Positions 1 through 5,191 of a stretch of DNA of 5,191 nucleotides are shown in pieces. Source of the stretch: Bacteroidota bacterium (GTDB lineage Bacteria > Bacteroidota > Bacteroidia > NS11-12g > UBA9320); contig DNBZ01000088.1 in the NCBI GenBank assembly GCA_003484585.1, positions 1 through 5,191 on the forward strand, in the 5' to 3' direction. The position numbers and the translations under genes were made by a program. Under the pieces are notes generated by a model. It was not told the DNA's origin. It saw only the letters and a program-made list of their open reading frames with translations, and ran no database searches. Positions within the stretch are counted from its first letter, which is position 1. Each line of letters opens with the position of its first letter.

Positions 1-1
1 A

Positions 2-304
2 TTATCGAACCATGAAAAAATGGTAGTAAGTGCTGTCACTAACTTAAGTAACCTACTGACAATGTGGGGTAAACAAGATTTAATGGGAAGGAAGCTGCTT
101 GTAAAAACACTCTACCCAAAAGGAATAGTAGTGGATCGAGAAAAAACACTTTATCGAACCCAAAATCAAAATGTATTTATTGAGTACATTCAAGATCTGA
201 CGGGGGATAAAGGACAAACAAAAAAGCGGAATAGTGAACTAAAATTCAACTATTCCGCTCTGGTAGCGAGAAGCAGAATCGAACTGCCGACCTCAGGGTT
301 ATGA
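2..304 (+). CDS. C-terminal end of a serine-type site-specific recombinase (partial, 5' end outside window)
   Basis: The frame is open to the left window edge, so only about the last 100 codons of what would normally be a protein of roughly 500 residues are visible; the ATG at 20 is internal, not the start. The stretch QDLMGRKLLVKTLYPKGIVV followed by DREKTLYRTQNQNVF resembles the C-terminal tail of large serine recombinases of Bacteroidota mobile elements (a K-L-x-x-L-hydrophobic-P-x-G-hydrophobic pattern, then a Y-R-T segment). The catalytic resolvase domain lies outside the window, so activity cannot be judged. The family-like part ends near base 210. The last codons cross the tRNA terminator and then read antisense through tRNA-Met (ARSRIELPTSGL), stopping at TGA 302-304, which overlaps the anticodon. 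It probably marks the end of an integrated element lying to the left. The assignment rests on remembered family pattern only. Confidence 0.65.
   Translation, partial: LSNHEKMVVSAVTNLSNLLTMWGKQDLMGRKLLVKTLYPKGIVVDREKTLYRTQNQNVFIEYIQDLTGDKGQTKKRNSELKFNYSALVARSRIELPTSGL
220..259 (-). terminator. Intrinsic terminator of tRNA-Met
   Basis: A perfect 11-bp inverted repeat (AGCGGAATAGT at 225-235, ACTATTCCGCT at 249-259) extends inward by GAA/TTC around a one-base bulge. On the minus strand it is followed by six T (A-run at 220-225). It begins just after the CCA end of the tRNA. The T-run is only on the minus-strand side, so it serves the tRNA rather than the recombinase frame that crosses it. Confidence 0.85.
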
Positions 305-337
305 ATCCTGTGCTCTAACCATCTGAGCTATCTCGCC
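261..337 (-). tRNA. tRNA-Met (CAU anticodon), probably elongator
   Basis: A complete 77-nt cloverleaf reads on the minus strand. The acceptor stem GGCGAGA pairs with TCTCGCT (one G-U at the first pair), followed by discriminator A and an encoded CCA (263-261). The D arm is GCTC/GAGC around a nine-base loop, the anticodon loop is TTCATAA with CAT at 303-301, the variable loop has five bases, and the T arm is GGCAG/CTGCT with loop TTCGATT. The anticodon stem CAGGA/CCCTG has an A-C mismatch next to the loop. It lacks the initiator hallmarks (unpaired first base; three G-C pairs next to the anticodon loop), so elongator Met is favoured. A lysidine-modified tRNA-Ile(CAU) is less likely but is not strictly excluded by the anticodon. 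The promoter lies about 140 bases upstream, beyond a duplicated copy of the first 17 bases; a strong terminator follows immediately. A plus-strand recombinase frame overlaps it antisense. Confidence 0.93.
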
Positions 338-348
338 ATTTTGCTTTC

Positions 349-447
349 TAGCTCTAATTCCGAAAGGGTTCAAATCTAAGATTTGACTTCCTTTCGAGAA
401 CTCTCGAAAATCAATAAGAAGTATAACTTCTTTTATTTTCGGAGCTA
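349..447 (-). repeat. Nested inverted-repeat (multi-hairpin) segment in the tRNA-Met leader
   Basis: Ninety-nine bases consist almost wholly of inverted repeats. Outer arms: TAGCTC 349-354 with GAGCTA 442-447, continuing as CCGA 360-363 with TCGG 439-442. Hairpin 1: CGAAAGG 361-367 with CCTTTCG 390-396, then TCAAATC 370-376 with GATTTGA 380-386. Hairpin 2: TTTCGAG 392-398 with CTCGAAA 403-409. Hairpin 3: CGAAAAT 405-411 with ATTTTCG 435-441, then AAGAAGT 416-422 with ACTTCTT 426-432. Hairpin 2 shares bases with hairpins 1 and 3, so it excludes both. The segment sits between two copies of the tRNA 5' end and, from the predicted promoter, would be transcribed as part of the tRNA precursor leader. 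No coding frame is evident. It could be a miniature palindromic element, a folded processing leader, or a recombination scar. Confidence 0.75.
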
Positions 448-463
448 TCTGAGCTATCTCGCC
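447..463 (-). repeat. Truncated duplicate of the tRNA-Met 5' end
   Basis: These 17 bases are identical to 321-337, which is tRNA-Met positions 1 to 17 (acceptor 5' strand through the start of the D loop). Homology stops at the conserved GG of the D loop. The copy lies about 12 bases after the -7 box, where a tRNA 5' end would be expected, suggesting it marks the original position of the gene. A 9-bp tandem repeat GAGCTATCT (442-450 and 451-459) overlaps its end. It cannot form a tRNA by itself. Confidence 0.85.
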
Positions 464-474
464 GTAAGCGGCTG

Positions 475-503
475 CAAAAGTAAATTTTTATTTTTTTCTA
501 CAA
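475..503 (-). promoter_or_regulatory. Bacteroidota-type promoter for tRNA-Met
   Basis: On the minus strand, TTG (503-501), an 18-base A/T-rich spacer, and TACTTTTG (482-475) match the Bacteroidota primary sigma pattern TTG-N(about 18-23)-TAnnTTTG, with an exact -7 box. Transcription would begin near 470, about seven bases before the truncated tRNA copy and over 130 bases before the intact tRNA. It lies just downstream of the SulP stop codon. Confidence 0.7.
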
Positions 504-524
504 CCATGTAAACTTCAATAATTT

Positions 525-2087
525 TTATCTATTTACAGCTACTTTGTAGGTAGGGTCTTCTATGATATTTACATCGATAAGCTTATCTGCATTAGACAAC
601 AACTCTCGGCAATCTGCACTAAGGTGACGAAGATGAACCTTCTTGTCAAGCTTGGCATATCGTTCTGTTAGTTTATTGACTGCTTCTATGGCACTCATAT
701 CTGCTATTTTACTTTCTGCAAAGTCTATCACCACTTCTTCTGGATCATTTAAAATGTCAAACTTCTGAGTGAAAACGGTAGTACTCCCAAAGAATAGCGG
801 CCCAAATATCTCATAGTGCTTCACCCCTTCCTCGTCTACGTACTTACGAGCTCTAATACGCTTAGCACTTTCCCAGGCAAACACCAATGCAGAAATAATA
901 ACTCCTACTAGTACTGCTAAGGCAAGATTATGCATAAATACAGTAACGAGTATCACTACAAGCATCACGAAGATATCGTGCTTTGGCATCTTATTAAAAA
1001 CACGTACACTCACCCACTCAAATGTACCAATAGCCACCATAATCATAAGCCCTGTAAGTGCTGCTATAGGCACTTGCTCTATCAAGCTACTGCCAAACAT
1101 CACAAAAACCAGCAACATTAAAGAGGCAACTATTCCTGATAGTCTTGCTCTGGCCCCATTATTTATATTAATCAAACTCTGTCCTATCATAGCACAACCG
1201 CCCATTCCACTAAAAAACCCGGTAACAAAATTTGCCATACCTTGAGCTACTGCTTCTTTATTACCACTTCCACGCGTTTCCGTGATTTCATCCACAAGGT
1301 TTAGTGTCAATAGACTTTCTACTAGACCTACAGCAGCTACTATAACAGCATACGGGAGTATTAGAATAAAATTAGCCCAAGTAAAGTCTACAGATGGTAT
1401 GTGAAATGGCGGAAATCCACCTTTTATAGAAGTAACTCCATTGTCCATTTGCACTAAAATATCTTTAACATTTGGCGTGTCAATATTTAGAAAATAAACC
1501 AAACCAAAAACAACTAAAATAGCTGCTAATGAAGATGGTATCACCTTGGTAAGCTTAGGCAGCCCCCAAATAATAAGCATAGCAAGTAGCACTAGTCCTA
1601 CCATAATAAGCTGCGGTGTCCCTGTCATCCATTCCATCATTCCCGCTGCATTTTTAGTTTTGAAGTAGTTTAGTTGAGACATAAAAATCACAATAGCCAA
1701 ACCATTTACAAAACCGAACATAACAGGCTGAGGAACCAGTCGTATAAACTTTCCTAGTTTTAAGAAACCTGCAGCCATTTGAATAATACCGGCTAATACT
1801 ACTGTAGCAAAGATGTACTCTACCCCGTGCGTTTTGGCTAGAGCTACTATCACAATAGCAATAGCACCTGTAGCACCAGATATCATCCCTGGTCTGCCAC
1901 CAAATATACTGGTAATCAAACCTATAGAAAAAGCTGCGTATAATCCAGTAAGCGGATTTAGACCTGCTAAAAATGCAAATGCAACAGCCTCGGGTACTAA
2001 AGCTAACGCTACAGTAATACCAGATAATACTTCTGTGGTGTAGTTAACTTTTTGTCTGAAATCGAATAGATTTAAGTATTTTTTCAT
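525..2087 (-). CDS. SulP (SLC26) family anion transporter with C-terminal STAS domain
   Basis: Predicted inner-membrane secondary transporter of 520 residues, normal for the family. The first ~400 residues form repeated hydrophobic segments; about a dozen are visible, against 14 in the SLC26 fold. SulP landmarks: an N-terminal LVPEAVAFAFLAGLNP-type first helix (residues 30-45), GGRPGMISGATGA (63-75), and a GLVESLLTLNLVDE region (254-267) leading to GGCAMIGQS (296-304) and NNGARARLSG (309-318). Residues about 424-520 form a STAS domain; DMSAIEA (463-469) occupies the position of the anti-sigma-antagonist phospho-Ser motif. Substrate is uncertain: family members carry sulfate, bicarbonate, or other anions, and no sulfate-assimilation or carbonic-anhydrase neighbour is visible to decide. 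The start is ATG 2087-2085, just before the first conserved residues; no Shine-Dalgarno. It lies 77 bases after rqcH with no terminator between. A weak -7-like TACTATTG sits at 2128-2121 but lacks a well-spaced -33 box. Confidence 0.93.
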   Translation of the reverse strand: MKKYLNLFDFRQKVNYTTEVLSGITVALALVPEAVAFAFLAGLNPLTGLYAAFSIGLITSIFGGRPGMISGATGAIAIVIVALAKTHGVEYIFATVVLAGIIQMAAGFLKLGKFIRLVPQPVMFGFVNGLAIVIFMSQLNYFKTKNAAGMMEWMTGTPQLIMVGLVLLAMLIIWGLPKLTKVIPSSLAAILVVFGLVYFLNIDTPNVKDILVQMDNGVTSIKGGFPPFHIPSVDFTWANFILILPYAVIVAAVGLVESLLTLNLVDEITETRGSGNKEAVAQGMANFVTGFFSGMGGCAMIGQSLININNGARARLSGIVASLMLLVFVMFGSSLIEQVPIAALTGLMIMVAIGTFEWVSVRVFNKMPKHDIFVMLVVILVTVFMHNLALAVLVGVIISALVFAWESAKRIRARKYVDEEGVKHYEIFGPLFFGSTTVFTQKFDILNDPEEVVIDFAESKIADMSAIEAVNKLTERYAKLDKKVHLRHLSADCRELLSNADKLIDVNIIEDPTYKVAVNR

Positions 2088-2164
2088 TGATTTAATCGCT
2101 CGTTTTTACTTAGGAAGGTGCAATAGTAAGAGTCTACTCAGTCTTTATGGTTAACAACCTTGTA

Positions 2165-3652
2165 TTAATTGACCGATTGTTTCGGTTCCACCAAAATCAT
2201 CTTCTCCTTATCTACCTTTACTAGCCCTGGAGTTGCTCCTTTGGGCTTGCGGATATACTTTCTATCTGTATAGATAACAGCCGCTAGGCTCTCACTCTTT
2301 GCTTTGCTATAAAATGCAGCTATGCTTGCCACCTTTTCTATGGTAGATATCGGAATCTCTTTCCTACCTGGGTTTCGAATAATCACATGTGAACCACTTA
2401 CATCCTTGGCATGAAGCCATAAGTCAAACTTAGTGGTATGACTGCGAAGTAATTCATCATTATCCTTGGCCCCTTTCCCGATTCTAATCTCAAAACCATC
2501 AACAACAGTACTTCTATATGGCACACGCACTTGATGCTGACTGTCTTTCATTTCAGATACCTTACGGATTTCTTTTAGACTTTCTAATTCATCAAAAGCG
2601 GCTATTTCAATCTCTTTATCTACTACTTTCTGAGTCATTTGATCTAAATGCTTTTGGGCATAATTCCGTTGCTTACTTTCATTTTTACCTTTTTTATAAT
2701 ATCGCTCTGCGTTTGCTTGTGGTGTGAGCGTCTCTTGCAATTTTATAATCACTTCACTTTCTCCATCAAAAGAAATCAATGTAACTTGCTTGGCTCTTTT
2801 CTCTATTTGCCACATGTTAGCCATGAGCAGATCTGCTTTTTCCTTGTACGAGCTGGCCCTATTAAGCTCAGCAAGACCTCTTTCTGCAGATTTAAGTTTC
2901 TTGTTCAGATTTGATAAATCCTTAGTTAGCTTGCCTTTATGACTGAACTTCGTCTGATTATATACTTGATGGGAGATATACAGTCTAGCGTGCTGATCCA
3001 GAGCATCTAGCACATTATCAAACTCCGCTATATTCTGCTCCTCACTTACGTAGTCCAGCGTATATTTTTTTTCTCCTTTATTTAAAAATAACTTTTGGTT
3101 TAATACTTTAGACTTGAGTTCTCGCAGCATAAGTGCTTTGTGCTCATTACCTGCATCATTAAAACCTGTATTTTGCAATGACTCTGCCTCTGAGTAAGAT
3201 AAGAACTTAAGATCTTGCACTGTTTTATTCCCAATCTCAAAAGAATACTCCGGCTCGTCTTCTATTTTAGTAATTTTAGCAGGAAATGACTCTAACCACT
3301 CGCCATCTCTATAATGCGTAACTTGTCCAAATCTACCAAACAAATGAAACGTAAGCACTTCACCTTTTTTAAACTTTATTTTGAATATTCGATCATATGG
3401 AAAGCACTGTACAGAGTTAACTTTCTTGCCTTTTAGTGTTTTATAAACGGCTAATCTATTCTTTTTTTGAAGCTTCTCTGAGTCTGGAATTTGAAAAAAC
3501 GCTTGTCCTTGGTAAAAAGAAACCTTTAAGACTATGGGCTCAAAAACGAGATAAATATCACTTATAGAAGTAGAAAATATGTCAATTAAAGTACATCCAT
3601 CCAATACCTTTTTCAAGTCATTGGCTAATCGTTCTATGAGGAAAGCATTCAT
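2165..3652 (-). CDS. rqcH: RqcH / NFACT-family ribosome quality-control protein
   Basis: 495 residues, often annotated as fibronectin-binding protein A-like. In bacteria RqcH binds obstructed 50S subunits carrying peptidyl-tRNA and recruits tRNA-Ala to add C-terminal alanine tails that mark the chain for degradation. Seen here: NFACT-N (about 1-145) with a D-R pair at 87-88 (YDRIFKIKF), matching the Asp-Arg motif needed for tailing in characterised homologues; a helical segment (about 145-230); a charged coiled coil (about 240-280 and 325-365) broken by a short beta insertion ending in NAERYYKKGK (314-323); and an NFACT-R (DUF814) domain from about 380 with GFEIRIGKGAKDNDELL (386-402), DLWLHAKDVSGSHVII (410-425) and KPKGATPGLVKV (469-480). 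It is shorter than the Firmicutes protein and lacks a separate NFACT-C domain, which fits Bacteroidota versions. Start ATG 3652-3650 lies directly before the conserved N-terminus. It is 78 bases after map, possibly co-transcribed. Confidence 0.93.
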   Translation of the reverse strand: MNAFLIERLANDLKKVLDGCTLIDIFSTSISDIYLVFEPIVLKVSFYQGQAFFQIPDSEKLQKKNRLAVYKTLKGKKVNSVQCFPYDRIFKIKFKKGEVLTFHLFGRFGQVTHYRDGEWLESFPAKITKIEDEPEYSFEIGNKTVQDLKFLSYSEAESLQNTGFNDAGNEHKALMLRELKSKVLNQKLFLNKGEKKYTLDYVSEEQNIAEFDNVLDALDQHARLYISHQVYNQTKFSHKGKLTKDLSNLNKKLKSAERGLAELNRASSYKEKADLLMANMWQIEKRAKQVTLISFDGESEVIIKLQETLTPQANAERYYKKGKNESKQRNYAQKHLDQMTQKVVDKEIEIAAFDELESLKEIRKVSEMKDSQHQVRVPYRSTVVDGFEIRIGKGAKDNDELLRSHTTKFDLWLHAKDVSGSHVIIRNPGRKEIPISTIEKVASIAAFYSKAKSESLAAVIYTDRKYIRKPKGATPGLVKVDKEKMILVEPKQSVN

Positions 3653-3673
3653 ACTTTTTTAGACGAATAGAAG

Positions 3674-3686
3674 CTTAGATTCTAAG
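3674..3686. promoter_or_regulatory. Odd palindrome upstream of rqcH, possible operator
   Basis: CTTAGATTCTAAG is a perfect 13-base palindrome around one central base, in the map-rqcH gap. On the minus strand it follows directly after a weak promoter-like pair, TTG (3715-3713) and TAACATTC (3693-3686), spaced by 19 bases; the -7 box matches only partly. The half-sequence AATCTAAG also occurs in palindromes at 370-386 and 4566-4576. Regulatory function is inference only. Confidence 0.25.
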
Positions 3687-3730
3687 AATGTTAACACCTT
3701 CCACCTTTCTATCAATTTGACATTTATGCA

Positions 3731-4510
3731 TTAAAATTCTCCAAAAACATCCGTCAAGCACTCACACCCATCTTCTGTGATCACGATGGTGTGCTCAAAC
3801 TGTGCTGAGAGTTTATTGTCTCTAGTACGAGCTGTCCAGCCGTCCTTTCTATCTATGCTGCATTCCGGAACTCCTTCGTTTATCATAGGCTCTATGGTAA
3901 AGACCATTCCAGGCTTCATACGCTTGCCGGTATTTTTTTGACCAACGTGGCTTACTTCTGGTTCTTCATGAAATTTAAGACCAACACCATGCCCACAAAA
4001 TTGCCATACGACACCGTAGCCCTTTGCCTCAGCAAATAGCTGTATCTCGTACCCTATATTTCCAAAACGATTGCCTGGTCGGCATTGCTTCACTCCTATG
4101 GCGAGGCATTCTCGGGTTACATCTATTAGGTTCTGTGCATTTTCAGACACTTCACCTACTGTGTACATTCTGCAGGTATCTCCAAAATATCCATTCAGTA
4201 TAGTAGTAACGTCTACATTTAAAATATCACCTTCTTTAAGCTCATATTCATTTGGCACTCCATGGCAAATTACATCATTGACACTAGTACACACAGCACC
4301 ACTAAAAGGAGGCGAACCGTGAGACTTGTAGCCCAGAGTGGCTGATGTAGCTCCGTGATCTGTGATATAATCTAGAGCCTTGTCATTGATATATTTAGTG
4401 GTGTTACCCGCTACTACAAACTGCTCTAAATGCTTCAGCACATTAGCTGAAAGTATAGATGCCTTTCGTATCCCCTCTATTTGCTCTTTGGTTTTTATCT
4501 TAATTGCCAT
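3731..4510 (-). CDS. map: Methionine aminopeptidase, type I
   Basis: Cytosolic dinuclear metalloprotease that removes the initiator methionine from nascent proteins when the second residue is small. 259 residues, the usual length of the bacterial type Ia enzyme, with no N-terminal extension or type II insert. All expected active-site residues are present: substrate-binding His83 (CHGVPN), metal ligands Asp100 (NVDVT), Asp111 (YFGDTCR), His174 (GHGVGLKFHEEP), Glu207 (FTIEPMI) and Glu238 (QFEHTIVIT), plus the second-shell His181. It should therefore be active. Start ATG 4510-4508 follows an exact Bacteroidota -7 box by about 16 bases, leaving a very short leader without a Shine-Dalgarno. The next gene in the same direction is rqcH. 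In many bacteria map lies in a ribosomal-protein operon; here it stands apart from one. Confidence 0.97.
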   Translation of the reverse strand: MAIKIKTKEQIEGIRKASILSANVLKHLEQFVVAGNTTKYINDKALDYITDHGATSATLGYKSHGSPPFSGAVCTSVNDVICHGVPNEYELKEGDILNVDVTTILNGYFGDTCRMYTVGEVSENAQNLIDVTRECLAIGVKQCRPGNRFGNIGYEIQLFAEAKGYGVVWQFCGHGVGLKFHEEPEVSHVGQKNTGKRMKPGMVFTIEPMINEGVPECSIDRKDGWTARTRDNKLSAQFEHTIVITEDGCECLTDVFGEF

Positions 4511-4526
4511 TTTCTGAATAAAGAAG

Positions 4527-4534
4527 CAAAGGTA
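4527..4534 (-). promoter_or_regulatory. map: -7 box of the map promoter
   Basis: TACCTTTG on the minus strand is an exact match to the Bacteroidota TAnnTTTG box and sits 16 bases before the map ATG. No TTG is present at the expected -33 distance, so promoter strength is uncertain. The transcript would have a leader of about ten bases. Confidence 0.55.
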
Positions 4535-4565
4535 TTACTCCAGTATTGAATAACAGAACGATTGA

Positions 4566-4576
4566 AATCTAAGATT
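4566..4576. promoter_or_regulatory. Odd palindrome AATCTAAGATT upstream of map
   Basis: This 11-base palindrome is identical to the core of the 17-base palindrome at 370-386 and shares AATCTAAG with the palindrome at 3674-3686. It lies about 32 bases upstream of the map -7 box, near where the -33 region or an upstream regulator site would fall. A similar palindrome, GGATTTAATCC, is at 4621-4631. Function is unknown; chance in A/T-rich spacer remains possible. Confidence 0.25.
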
Positions 4577-4639
4577 AAATTAAACTGTAAGATTTAGAAT
4601 TTTATGTAGAACTCTGTATTGGATTTAATCCGATGGCCA

Positions 4640-4801
4640 AGGAGAGTAAGAAGAAAGCTAAGTAGGCTTCGATACATTTTCTCCTAAGGTCGAAAACACT
4701 CAGCTTGACAACCAACTCTAAGACGCATGATTTGTGCATTTTGTCATCTGCCGTGTCCGCCTATGAAGGAAGTTCACCGAGGTACGAGATGAGTATCGAA
4801 G
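4640..4801. repeat. REP/MITE-like intergenic repeat with inverted ends
   Basis: The core is bounded by CTTCGATAC (4667-4675) and its exact inverse GTATCGAAG (4793-4801). Inside, GGTCGAAAACACTCAGCTTGACA is the central pattern (GTCGA, CTCAGCTTGACA), resembling the TTCGAC...CTCAGCCTGACA class of dispersed intergenic repeats common in bacteria. Its left flank overlaps a hairpin AGGAGA 4640-4645 / TCTCCT 4680-4685. No transposase or credible frame is present. With the palindromes and map promoter nearer map, this accounts for most of the 302-base spacer between the amidase gene and map; nothing else is recognisable there. Copy number cannot be judged from one window. Confidence 0.55.
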
Positions 4802-4812
4802 GATGAATAAAA

Positions 4813-5191
4813 TCACATTCTCCTATCTTTCAAAAAAGGAAGTTTCTCGCGAGTAGTTTCTATTTCCTTTTTATCTAGTGAGATTTCTATCACTTCTTCC
4901 TTTAGCGAATGAGCCAGCTGCTCTCCGCTAGGGGAGTATACCGAGCTATGGCCCGGATAGTAAAATGCTTTCCCATCTTTATCCAATTGCTCTCCTACCC
5001 TATTGCACGCTATTACGTAGGCTTGGTTTTCTATTGATCTGGCTTGTAGCAAGGCATCCCAATGTGCTATGCGTGCACTTGGCCAGTTGGCTACGTTTAG
5101 CAGTATATCGTACTCAGAATCATTAAAAGAGGTATACGGAAAACGTAAATCATAGCATACCGTCGTACGAATCTTGAAATCTTGGACCACC
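4813..5191 (-). CDS. yafV: Carbon-nitrogen hydrolase, YafV-type omega-amidase (partial, 5' end outside window)
   Basis: The last 125 or so codons of a protein expected to be about 260 residues. Nitrilase-superfamily amidases of this type hydrolyse 2-oxoglutaramate or 2-oxosuccinamate, products of glutamine or asparagine transamination and methionine salvage. The nucleophile Cys lies in TVCYDLRFP (near bases 5157-5131), followed by LLNVANWPSARIAHWDALLQ and ARSIENQAYVIACNRVG, which distinguish YafV/Nit2 from other nitrilases; the catalytic Glu and Lys of the N-terminal half are outside the window. The GTG at 5190 is an internal valine, not a start. The C-terminus ends REKLPFLKDRRM; family members usually have a similar FPFL-D ending, but the last residues here are not ones I recognise. 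The stop lies 12 bases from the end of the intergenic repeat. No clear intrinsic terminator follows. Confidence 0.88.
   Translation of the reverse strand, partial: VVQDFKIRTTVCYDLRFPYTSFNDSEYDILLNVANWPSARIAHWDALLQARSIENQAYVIACNRVGEQLDKDGKAFYYPGHSSVYSPSGEQLAHSLKEEVIEISLDKKEIETTREKLPFLKDRRM

Noticed and set aside
2..160. Ten-base direct repeat TTATCGAACC at 2-11 and 151-160.
   Set aside because: It is inside the recombinase frame, in different reading frames, with no further similarity; probably chance.
366..378. GGTTCAAATC resembles a tRNA T-loop (B-box) sequence, suggesting a second degraded tRNA.
   Set aside because: The flanking bases do not pair as a T stem, and the bases instead form the perfect palindrome of hairpin 1; no acceptor or anticodon arm can be drawn.
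461..475. GCCG-TAAG-CGGC hairpin downstream of the SulP stop as a possible terminator.
   Set aside because: The stem is only 4 bp and is not followed by a T-run on the minus strand; it lies between the tRNA -7 box and the truncated tRNA copy.
2100..2160. Short inverted repeats (GGTT/AACC, GAGT/ACTC) between rqcH and the SulP gene as a terminator.
   Set aside because: Stems of 4 bp without a following T-run on the minus strand; not enough for an intrinsic terminator.
930..2914. Plus-strand open frames opposite the SulP and rqcH genes.
   Set aside because: They are antisense to well-supported genes, have no recognisable domains, and their composition mirrors the opposite-strand codons.
4633..4665. 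A tiny plus-strand frame encoding MAKESKKKAK followed by TAG in the amidase-map spacer.
   Set aside because: Ten codons only, no promoter or ribosome-binding signal recognised, and short Lys-rich frames arise easily in A/G-rich DNA. It would need proteomic or conservation evidence.

Overview
The window looks like a low-to-moderate GC chromosome segment from a marine-type member of the Bacteroidota (Cytophagales or Flavobacteriia level; genus not resolvable). Evidence: the promoter-like sites match the Bacteroidota pattern (TTG about 18-23 bases before TAnnTTTG), the starts have no Shine-Dalgarno sequence, and the proteins resemble the Bacteroidota versions of their families.

Layout. Nearly everything real is on the minus strand. 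Reading right to left: the 3' half of a YafV-type omega-amidase gene (5191-4813, cut by the window edge); a 302-base spacer carrying a REP/MITE-like repeat with inverted ends and the map promoter; map, methionine aminopeptidase type I (4510-3731); rqcH, an NFACT-family ribosome quality-control protein (3652-2165); a SulP anion transporter with a C-terminal STAS domain (2087-525); and an elongator-type tRNA-Met(CAU) (337-261) with its own promoter and intrinsic terminator. On the plus strand, running into the left window edge, is the C-terminal end of a serine-type site-specific recombinase whose frame continues antisense through the tRNA and stops at its anticodon.

Function. map, rqcH and the SulP gene are co-oriented with gaps of about 78 bases and no terminator between them, so read-through is possible. 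map and rqcH both act on nascent chains at the ribosome (N-terminal Met removal; tailing of stalled chains). The SulP transporter and the amidase have no evident functional link to them. These are ordinary housekeeping genes.

The unusual part is the tRNA-Met locus (about 216-503). The first 17 bases of the tRNA are duplicated upstream. The two copies are separated by 109 bases made almost entirely of nested and overlapping inverted repeats. The promoter sits next to the truncated copy, not the intact gene. With the recombinase end on the other side, this looks like a site of past insertion or recombination. I see no complete new multi-gene system here; the tRNA locus is the best candidate for closer study.
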